DNA from: CAIUVD01 sp044338255
GTDB taxonomy: Bacteria > Planctomycetota > UBA11346
Direction of reading: 5' to 3'
Length of the DNA: 29,423 bases
Assembly (NCBI GenBank): GCA_044338255.1
Contig: JBIILZ010000042.1
Span: 1-29,423, forward strand
Translations under genes and position numbers: made by a program
Notes under the pieces: generated by a model
The model's input: the letters and a program-made list of their open reading frames with translations, nothing else
The model's database searches: none
Told to the model about the DNA's origin: nothing
Part shown: one piece after another, positions 24,020 to 29,423 of the stretch
How the letters are laid out: every line of letters begins with the position of its first letter
How positions within the stretch are numbered: position 1 is the stretch's first letter

Positions 24020-25360
24020 TTAAGGAGCTTTCGGCGCAGCGTTGGGAGCAACCGGAGCGGGCGCGGGCACGGGAGCAGGCGTCGCGAGCGGAGCCGGGGC
24101 GACTATCGGCGCAGGCTCTGGGGCCGGAGTGGCAATGGCTTCCGGCTCATCCATCAGCAGCTTCTGGATGCCGCCGGGGAAGAATGGACGCACCGCATCG
24201 CGCACTGGCCGCACGAAGAGGATGGCGATCACCAAGGCCAACAGCAACAGCACCACTGCCAGCAGAATCTTCATCGCCCCGCCGCCAGCGGCGCGACGGT
24301 CCTGATATTTACGCAGGCTGGGATCGGTATCGCCGACATTCGGTGCGGTATTGCCCGCACGATGGTCGAGGGCCGGTGGCTTGGCCTTCTGCAGGTGCTT
24401 GCTCTTGGGATCCTCGAGCACCGGATTACCGCCGGTGGGGGTGTAGCCCGAGGGCAGGGTGGCCTTGCGGTTGGCGGCCGGATTGGGCGGTACCGGACGC
24501 GGCGGACCAGCAGGTGCGACCGCCATCGCCGGACGTGGCCCGGGGGTGGGGGCGATGCTGCCAGCGACGGCCGGCGGACGCGGCGGCGCCGGAGCTGCCG
24601 GACGTGGAGGCGCCGGAGCTGGCACAGGGGCCGCGGGCATCGCGGGCATCGCGGGCATCGCTGGCATCGCTGGCGTGGGCGAGGGCGAGGGTGCCGAAGG
24701 AGCCGCCGACACCGTCGTTGCCGGCTGCACCGGGGTCAGGTTGTTGGCCGTACGCCGACGATTGGCGGCCGGGGCATGTTCCTTGTTAAGCTTCTCGATC
24801 ACCAGGCGGCTGATTTCCTTCAGCGTCGCAAAGACCCCTTTGCCATCACGCGCGCAAGCTTCATAGGTCGGATAGCGGTTGGGGTTCATCTGCGCGTCAA
24901 GATCCGCGACGCTCAAGGCGTTCGGCAGATCGCGCTTATTGTACTGCAAGACCACCGGGATGTCATCGATGGTCAGGCCCATCTCGGCGAAGTTGTCTTT
25001 GAGATTCTGGAACGATTCGAGATTCTCGGCCATCTTGTCGGGATTGGAGTCGGCGACGAAGATCACCCCGTCGACCCCCTGCAGCACCAGCTTGCGCGTG
25101 GCGTTGTAATAAATCTGGCCGGGAACGGTGTAGAGCTGGAACTTGGTGCGCATGCCCGCGACCTGGCCGAGATCCAGTGGCAGGAAATCGAAGTACAGCG
25201 TACGATCGGTTTCGGTGGCGATGGAGACCATTTCGCCAACCGCATCCTTGGGCGCCTTTTTATGGATGATTTCGAGATTGGTGGTCTTTCCCGACATGCC
25301 CGGGCCGTAGAAAACGACCTTGCAGCTGACTTCGCGTTGACCGAAATTGATCTGGACCAT
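24020..25360 (-). CDS. MglA-like small GTPase fused to a Pro/Ala linker and a membrane anchor
   Basis: A 446-residue protein. Residues 1-192 are a complete MglA-type Ras-like GTPase: P-loop GPGMSGKTT (19-27), switch I region TETDRTLYFDFLPLDLG with TDRT near 51-54, the MglA-specific switch II TVPGQ (78-82), and NKRD (141-144). MglA sets the cell pole in myxobacteria and Thermus and is normally a soluble protein of about 195 residues. Here about 170 residues of Pro/Ala-rich linker follow, including AMPAMPAMPAMPAA, then a transmembrane helix at about 363-383 and a second Pro/Ala tail. I infer a GTPase tethered to the membrane by a flexible arm. It lies 79 bases after the MglB-like gene. GGAG is ten bases before the ATG. 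Confidence 0.9.
   Translation of the reverse strand: MVQINFGQREVSCKVVFYGPGMSGKTTNLEIIHKKAPKDAVGEMVSIATETDRTLYFDFLPLDLGQVAGMRTKFQLYTVPGQIYYNATRKLVLQGVDGVIFVADSNPDKMAENLESFQNLKDNFAEMGLTIDDIPVVLQYNKRDLPNALSVADLDAQMNPNRYPTYEACARDGKGVFATLKEISRLVIEKLNKEHAPAANRRRTANNLTPVQPATTVSAAPSAPSPSPTPAMPAMPAMPAMPAAPVPAPAPPRPAAPAPPRPPAVAGSIAPTPGPRPAMAVAPAGPPRPVPPNPAANRKATLPSGYTPTGGNPVLEDPKSKHLQKAKPPALDHRAGNTAPNVGDTDPSLRKYQDRRAAGGGAMKILLAVVLLLLALVIAILFVRPVRDAVRPFFPGGIQKLLMDEPEAIATPAPEPAPIVAPAPLATPAPVPAPAPVAPNAAPKAP
24634..24676 (-). repeat. 9-bp tandem repeat in the GTPase linker
   Basis: Units of GCGGGCATC or GCTGGCATC on the plus strand repeat about four to five times and encode the PAM tripeptide series in the linker. 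The length of the tether could vary between strains through slippage. Confidence 0.7.
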
Positions 25361-25413
25361 TACCGATAGGCTCCGACTTTGAGTACGTTAAGGGCGAGAG
25401 ATTTCATGAAGGC

Positions 25414-25449
25414 GCTTACAGAAAAGCTTACAGAGAAGCTTACAGAGAG
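25414..25449 (-). repeat. Three 12-bp repeats carrying in-frame stop codons
   Basis: GCTTACAGAAAA, GCTTACAGAGAA and GCTTACAGAGAG follow each other without a gap. Read on the minus strand, each unit contains TAA in the frame of the upstream Roadblock gene, so the true stop is followed by two more at 12-base steps. Confidence 0.85.
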
Positions 25450-25790
25450 AGGCGAGAGGCGAGACGTTCGATCAGCGGTTTGACTTCAATCTGCAGCAAA
25501 GCGAGATTGGCTCCGGCATCGATCAAGAGGACGATAAAGGCAGGGCCCGTGGTTACGAGAAGCAATCCGCCCTGATCCGAAATCGCATTGAACGAGGCCA
25601 TCGCCCCCAGTCCGAGGTGCTGATTCATGCGCCCGGCGGCCCCCAGCAGCTCGCCGACAGTCGCTGACAGGTCGTTTTCATCAGTTCCCGAACGCAACGC
25701 CGACGCCATCGGCAAGCCATCCGCCGAGACCAGCAGACAACCGCCAATGCCGCGCACCCGGTTCACCTGAGCGAGAATTTCCTCCATCAC
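25440..25790 (-). CDS. MglB-like Roadblock/LC7 protein
   Basis: A 116-residue protein made of one Roadblock domain: the helix EEILAQVNRVRGIGG, the strands CLLVSADGLPMASAL, a central helix DLSATVGELLGAAGRM, the strands AISDQGGLLLVTTGPAFIVLLI, and a final helix PLIERLASRL. This is close to MglB, the GTPase-activating partner of MglA. It lies in the same operon directly upstream of the MglA-like GTPase, as expected for that pair. Its ATG overlaps the stop of the TPR protein gene as ATGA. The stop is embedded in a 12-bp repeat. The GTPase-activating role is inferred from family and position. Confidence 0.88.
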   Translation of the reverse strand: MMEEILAQVNRVRGIGGCLLVSADGLPMASALRSGTDENDLSATVGELLGAAGRMNQHLGLGAMASFNAISDQGGLLLVTTGPAFIVLLIDAGANLALLQIEVKPLIERLASRLSL

Positions 25791-26788
25791 GAAGCTCCCA
25801 AATCGATCAAGGCCTGGCGCGCACGCAATTCCAGCATCGCCGGACGTACACCGGGGTCGGCCAAGACCACCACGCTTACGGTCTGATCGCGACTGAAGGT
25901 CAGCACCTGTCCGCCAGCGGAGACGACCACCCAGGTCGCCGGGGCGCTGGCGCCATGCGTCTTCAAGGTCGCGGTCGTCGACTTCAAGATATCGGCGCTG
26001 AGCGCCGCCAGCAGCTCATCCTGCCCGGCGGGCAGGTTCTTCGACATCATCACTCGTCCCTGGACGTCGACGATACAGGCGCCACGGACGCCGATCTCCG
26101 AGCAGATGGGATCGAGAATAGCAGTTTTCGCCCCGCCGATCGAGCGCAGCAAGGTGGTCACCGTGCCCACCGGGGCGGCAGTCGAGCTCGTCGAGACCAT
26201 GGGGAACGCCAGCGGAGCGTTGCCATCGCGTACCGGCGCGGGACGCGGCACCACCGAAGGCTTGGGGCTTTGGCTGCGCCCCGAGGTCGAGGTGGCGCTG
26301 CTGCCGGCATGGCTAGCAGTATCGCCAGGCGAGTGATTGGAGACCCGATGCATCGCGATAGTGGTGACGGCCGGAACCGTACCCCCTAGCTCGGTGATGC
26401 GCTGAACCGTGGCCGGATCATTGGGTTTAAAGGTGAGGATCTGCCGGAGATGATGGAGGGTAACCTCGCGATTATCCGCCAGATCGGCCATCAAACGGTG
26501 GGCCGCGTAGCTGCGCGGGTCCTTTTCAAGTCCCTGCTGCAGAAGGTGGATGGCCTCGGCTTTCTTGTTCTGGCCGGATTTCAGCTCAGCGAGAATGACA
26601 TAGGCCTGACCGCTGCGCGGAAATTCCTTGATGCAGCGTCTACAGACCGCCTCGGCACCGACCTCGTCGCCAGCTTGGCGCACGAGTTCTGCCAGACGAT
26701 TGTAGAGCGACGCAGACGGAAAGTTCTCGACTTTCTTGCGCAGGCGCTCGATCTCGGTCTCCACCTGCACGTACTCCTCGGTGAACAT
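25787..26788 (-). CDS. TPR protein with C-terminal Roadblock-like domain
   Basis: A 333-residue protein that heads the Mgl operon. Residues 27-135 form about three TPR-like helix pairs (LYNRLAELVRQAG, AYVILAELKSGQNKKAEAIH, then LLQQGLEKDPRS). A Ser/Pro-rich linker spans about 150-205. Residues 207-330 have the strand and helix order of a Roadblock domain (GACIVDVQGRVMMSKNL, DELLAALSADILKS, ATWVVVSAGGQVLTF). It could link the GTPase switch to a partner bound by the TPRs. The start is the ATG at 26788; a GTG at 26818 would add ten residues, and neither has a strong ribosome binding site. The assignment of the C-terminal domain is by pattern and is less certain than the TPR part. Confidence 0.75.
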   Translation of the reverse strand: MFTEEYVQVETEIERLRKKVENFPSASLYNRLAELVRQAGDEVGAEAVCRRCIKEFPRSGQAYVILAELKSGQNKKAEAIHLLQQGLEKDPRSYAAHRLMADLADNREVTLHHLRQILTFKPNDPATVQRITELGGTVPAVTTIAMHRVSNHSPGDTASHAGSSATSTSGRSQSPKPSVVPRPAPVRDGNAPLAFPMVSTSSTAAPVGTVTTLLRSIGGAKTAILDPICSEIGVRGACIVDVQGRVMMSKNLPAGQDELLAALSADILKSTTATLKTHGASAPATWVVVSAGGQVLTFSRDQTVSVVVLADPGVRPAMLELRARQALIDLGAS

Positions 26789-26793
26789 ACATT

Positions 26794-26818
26794 GTGACAC
26801 CGTCAGAAGCGATGTCAC
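26794..26818 (-). promoter_or_regulatory. Palindromic operator candidate before the Mgl operon
   Basis: GTGACA (26794-26799) and TGTCAC (26813-26818) form a perfect interrupted palindrome with a 13-base spacer. It lies six bases before the ATG at 26788, where a bound protein or an RNA stem could block initiation. Confidence 0.35.
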
Positions 26819-26825
26819 CGGTAAT

Positions 26826-26854
26826 TACTTAGTAGTGCGGGATTGTTCCGTCAA
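26826..26854 (-). promoter_or_regulatory. Possible promoter for the Mgl operon
   Basis: TTGACG (26854-26849 on the minus strand) is a strong -35 match. The -10 is poor: TAAGTA at 17 bases, or TACTAA at a shorter spacing. Transcription would start close to the palindrome at 26794-26818. Confidence 0.3.
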
Positions 26855-26910
26855 GGCAGCTCTGCCGCGATGTGCTTTGACGTACCACCCACGGGCCCCA
26901 CGATTCCAGC

Positions 26911-27816
26911 GTGCGCTCCCTGGTTTTTGTCGTCAACCCCCGCAGTGGCGGGCGCGCCGGTGCCTGGCTGCTGGCCCGACTGCATGAGCGCTTGCCCTCC
27001 GAACGGGTGCTGAACATCGATGAAATCGCTTTGAACGATCTCGCACGGGCCCTCGTCGATCGTGGCGATACGGTGGGGGTCATCGCCTGCGGTGGCGATG
27101 GTACGGCAGCTGCCGTGATCGAGGCCTGCTGGCAGGTCTCACCCCTGCAACCGGTACCCGTCGGTACCATCCCCCTCGGTACCGGCAACGATCTCGCCCG
27201 CTCGCTGGGGTGGCGACCGCATCGGCGGGCCCTCGCCCCCGACCGTCTCGACCATCAAATCCATGCTCTGCAGGTCGGCCCCCTGGCGGCGCTCGATCGC
27301 TGGGTGATTACGGGGGCCGGCATCAGCCACTCTTTCTACAACTACCTCAGCCTCGGTGCGGATGCGCGGGTCGCCGCCCGCTTCCACTCCCTGCGCGGGA
27401 ATCAACCGTGGATGTTCCGTTCACCACTGATGAACAAGGCCATCTATGGGCTGATTTCGCTCAGCGAACCGGCCCTGAACATCAGCGCGGCGGTTGGCGA
27501 GCTCAGCCTCCCCTCCTGGACACGGGCGGTGATCTTCGCCAATATCCCCAGCTACGCCGGCGGTAGTCGGCTGGGGGCCGACATCCGTGCTGACGACGGC
27601 TGGATCGATGGCTTTGCCCTCGGCGGTGGCAGCGCCCTCGGCCTGGCGGTGAGCGGCTTGCGCCCGGCGCACTGCTTCATGCGCGACAGCGTGGTGCGCT
27701 TTACGCTCAACAATCATCTGCTGATCCAGATTGATGGCGAACCCCTGCGATTGAGCCCCGGTCAATACACCATCGCCCATGGTGGACGAGCTCGGGTCAT
27801 CACCTTGCCGGTGTGA
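26911..27816 (+). CDS. Diacylglycerol kinase/YegS-BmrU family lipid kinase
   Basis: A 301-residue enzyme of the DAGK catalytic fold that phosphorylates a lipid such as diacylglycerol or a sphingoid base. It shows VVNPRSGGRAG at the N-terminus, the nucleotide-binding GGDGT near residue 56, and PLGTGNDLARSLGW near 89, all in the usual order. The C-terminal beta domain (DGWIDGFALGGGSALG, LLIQIDGEPL) is typical. The length is normal. The start is GTG at 26911, and no clear ribosome binding site precedes it. It is divergent from the Mgl operon, separated by 122 bases, and convergent with the phosphatase gene, whose end it overlaps by 17 bases. Confidence 0.92.
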   Translation: MRSLVFVVNPRSGGRAGAWLLARLHERLPSERVLNIDEIALNDLARALVDRGDTVGVIACGGDGTAAAVIEACWQVSPLQPVPVGTIPLGTGNDLARSLGWRPHRRALAPDRLDHQIHALQVGPLAALDRWVITGAGISHSFYNYLSLGADARVAARFHSLRGNQPWMFRSPLMNKAIYGLISLSEPALNISAAVGELSLPSWTRAVIFANIPSYAGGSRLGADIRADDGWIDGFALGGGSALGLAVSGLRPAHCFMRDSVVRFTLNNHLLIQIDGEPLRLSPGQYTIAHGGRARVITLPV

Positions 27817-28540
27817 TTTGGCTGAACAGCTCAGGAGCCGAACGCACGACGATCTCTGCGGGCCAAACGACAGCACTCAGACGACGCCGGGGCATGCCGC
27901 CGGTAGTATCGCAGCCGATGCGTTGAGGAGTGATCAAAGGCTCCCTGATCGGCATATGGCCGCTGATGAGGCACATGTCACCAGGCAGGTCGTAAGGGTA
28001 CGTGCTGAGCCAGGCTTTGCTGAAAAGCGCTGCCGGCCGGGGATCGTGCTCATCCCGCCACGGCCCCTCCCAACCGGCACGCAGCTCGTCGAGTTGCTCA
28101 GCAAAGGGTCGCACCGGATCGAGACCCGCGTGTACTGCCGTCCATCGACGTGCGCCGACGGCACCTTCGAGCACCCACGGCAATTCCCCCAACCATGGCC
28201 AATGACGACCCAGTCGACGCTTCAGCTCACCTGGAGTGCGCGCTCCGTAGGCGGCCATGACCGCGGCTCCACCCCAGCCACCGACCCACGCCGCAAACGC
28301 TTCGTAATTGGGGTCGGCGTCGCCGCGCCCGAGCACCCGGGCAAGCATCCATTCATGATTGCCAAGCAGACAGCGTGCCTGCCCGGAATCGCACAGATCA
28401 TGGACCCGATCGAGGACCTCGGGGACCTGCGGACCGCGATCGATCAGATCCCCGAGCAGGACGAGCTCGTCGTCGGTCTGAGCGATGACCGAATCGAGCC
28501 GCTCACACCAGCCATGGACATCACCGATGAAGGTCGGCAC
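27800..28540 (-). CDS. Metallophosphoesterase (serine/threonine phosphatase/ApaH-like fold)
   Basis: A 246-residue two-metal phosphatase. All metal-binding motifs are present: GDVHG (6-10), GDLIDRG (30-36), GNHE (60-63), the histidine of VHAGL (136) and GH at 194-195 in ISGHMP. This is the layout of bacterial PPP-family protein phosphatases and of ApaH-type dinucleoside tetraphosphatases; the sequence does not decide between them. With an active Ser/Thr kinase in the same window, protein dephosphorylation is a reasonable option. The start is GTG at 28540, fixed by an in-frame stop just upstream. It overlaps the 3' end of the lipid kinase gene by 17 bases in convergent orientation. Confidence 0.9.
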   Translation of the reverse strand: MPTFIGDVHGWCERLDSVIAQTDDELVLLGDLIDRGPQVPEVLDRVHDLCDSGQARCLLGNHEWMLARVLGRGDADPNYEAFAAWVGGWGGAAVMAAYGARTPGELKRRLGRHWPWLGELPWVLEGAVGARRWTAVHAGLDPVRPFAEQLDELRAGWEGPWRDEHDPRPAALFSKAWLSTYPYDLPGDMCLISGHMPIREPLITPQRIGCDTTGGMPRRRLSAVVWPAEIVVRSAPELFSQITPAR

Positions 28541-28749
28541 GCATCACCATCATGATACGTACCTTCATGGATGTGGTCCGCCTGTCCATGCTGCACAGCT
28601 CACGCTTCCCCGTGCAATTACTGAAATAGCAGACGGTCGAAGACAGCCGGCCGAGTCAGCCGAGCGAATCTATTCCCGGCAGGCTCATCGCCGAACATTT
28701 TCGGGAACTTGCCCCTTCCGCCCGCGGGGCGCTGGAGAACATTTTGGGC

Positions 28750-29301
28750 ATGGCTGGCACCTTGGTTTCCATCAATGTCTCGAACGGTGGCGTACCAAAA
28801 CTGCCCGTGGCCTTCGCTGCCATCACCGCCGCCGGCGTCACCGGCGACCGTCAGAAGGGCCGTCAATGGCATGGCGGCCCGGACCGTGCGGTATCGATCC
28901 TGGCCCTGTCGGTGATCCACGAATTACAGCAGCAGGGCCATACCCTGGTGCCAGGAAGCACCGGTGAAAACCTCACCATCGATGGTTTCCGCGCCGACGA
29001 ACTGGTCCCCGGGGCACGCCTGCGCATCGGCCGCGATCCGGCGACCGCGGTCGATCTCGAACTGACCACCTGGCTGGAACCTTGTTCGAAGATCGCCGGG
29101 AATTTCAGCGGACGGAACATCCGTGTCTTCGCCCACCAAAAAAACCCCTGTCGCTCGCGAGTAGGCGCACGGGTACTGCGGGTGGGCACGGTAGCGGCAG
29201 GAGATCCGGTGGCCCTGCTCCCTGCTGAGAGCCTGCCCCCGGCTGAGAGCCTGCCCCCCGCCGAGAGTCTGCTCCCCGCCGAGAGCCAGCTCCCCAGCTG
29301 A
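28750..29301 (+). CDS. MOSC domain protein with a repetitive C-terminal tail
   Basis: A 183-residue protein with a MOSC domain, the sulfur-carrier domain shared by molybdenum cofactor sulfurases and YiiM-type proteins. It contains TGDRQKGRQWHGGPDRAVSI (near residues 32-51), the GENLTIDG motif, and a late cysteine, C111, in EPCSKIAGNF, the position used for sulfur or substrate transfer in the family. After the domain the last 25 residues are four copies of a PAESLP-like hexapeptide. The start is the ATG at 28750; a TTG at 28744 is possible. Repeat copy 3 begins four bases after the stop. Confidence 0.87.
   Translation: MAGTLVSINVSNGGVPKLPVAFAAITAAGVTGDRQKGRQWHGGPDRAVSILALSVIHELQQQGHTLVPGSTGENLTIDGFRADELVPGARLRIGRDPATAVDLELTTWLEPCSKIAGNFSGRNIRVFAHQKNPCRSRVGARVLRVGTVAAGDPVALLPAESLPPAESLPPAESLLPAESQLPS
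29221..29292 (+). repeat. 18-bp tandem repeat at the end of the MOSC gene
   Basis: Four 18-bp units (29221-29238, 29239-29256, 29257-29274, 29275-29292) encode six residues each, PAESLP with small changes. The units keep the reading frame to the stop. Confidence 0.85.
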
Positions 29302-29304
29302 GCG

Positions 29305-29423
29305 CTAGGAGTCTGTCGGAGATAGGCCGACGAGGATGGCGAAGTGTATCGCTGGGCAGATCCAAGGCGGAGGAGTGCGCCAAATAGCGGCGCTATTTGG
29401 ACATTCCGACAACGCCGGAGCTG
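29305..29423. repeat. MITE-like repeat, copy 3 (cut by the window edge)
   Basis: The left terminal repeat at 29305-29327 differs from copy 2 by one base. The interior stem CCAAATAGC (29380-29388) with GCTATTTGG (29392-29400) is identical to copy 2, and only the loop differs (GGC for AGC). The right end lies outside the window. It starts four bases past the MOSC stop codon. Confidence 0.88.

Noticed and set aside
23492..25369. 625-codon open frame on the plus strand
   Set aside because: It is antisense to the GTPase and Roadblock genes. Its central part is Arg/His/Gly repeats that mirror the Pro/Ala linker of the real protein.
25414..25449. CRISPR-like array
   Set aside because: The units are 12 bases long and adjacent, with no spacers; they are simple tandem repeats.

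Overview
This window is GC-rich, gene-dense bacterial DNA. Its protein families fit a PVC-group organism, most likely Planctomycetota: a membrane-anchored terpene-cyclase-like toroid protein, an NHL propeller behind a Ser/Thr kinase, a DUF2225-like secreted protein, and an RNase E/G next to bL21. The phylum is an inference from gene content, because no rRNA gene is present. I see no tRNA, rRNA, CRISPR array, intact transposase or phage gene.

Layout. 1-306: a possible gene fragment at the left edge and a MITE-like repeat that ends inside the stop codon of a CheY-like response regulator (304-699, -). 924-1319: rpsI (-). 1517-2887: a Wzz/GumC-like chain-length protein (+), convergent with the toroid protein (2961-4622, -). 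4818-6634 (-): a degenerate endonuclease-III-fold protein, YebC, and a small basic protein. 6857-14554 (+): Ser/Thr kinase, NHL propeller, bitopic membrane protein and mannose-6-phosphate isomerase, partly joined by ATGA overlaps. 14612-21258 (-): RNase E/G and bL21, a DUF2225-like secreted protein with DNA polymerase III delta', and a sigma-70 factor with a low-GC lipoprotein. 21259-21878: a gene-poor patch with a second full repeat, a strong terminator and a coiled-coil remnant. 21879-23132: an outer-membrane porin (-). 23507-26788 (-): a four-gene Mgl/Roadblock operon. 26911-29301: a diacylglycerol-kinase-like lipid kinase (+), a convergent metallophosphatase (-) and a MOSC protein (+), followed by a third repeat copy that runs off the window.

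Two things stand out. The operon at 23507-26788 encodes a TPR protein with a Roadblock-like C-terminus, an MglB-like Roadblock protein, an MglA-like GTPase fused to a long Pro/Ala linker and a transmembrane helix, and another Roadblock protein. It looks like a membrane-tethered version of the MglA/MglB polarity switch. The second is a family of ~166-169 bp elements with 23-bp terminal inverted repeats and an internal hairpin kept by compensatory changes. All copies sit at gene 3' ends: one supplies a stop codon and one lies between a gene and its terminator.

All calls rest on reading the sequence and on recalled family motifs; no database search was run. Start codons were chosen by hand and alternatives are noted.
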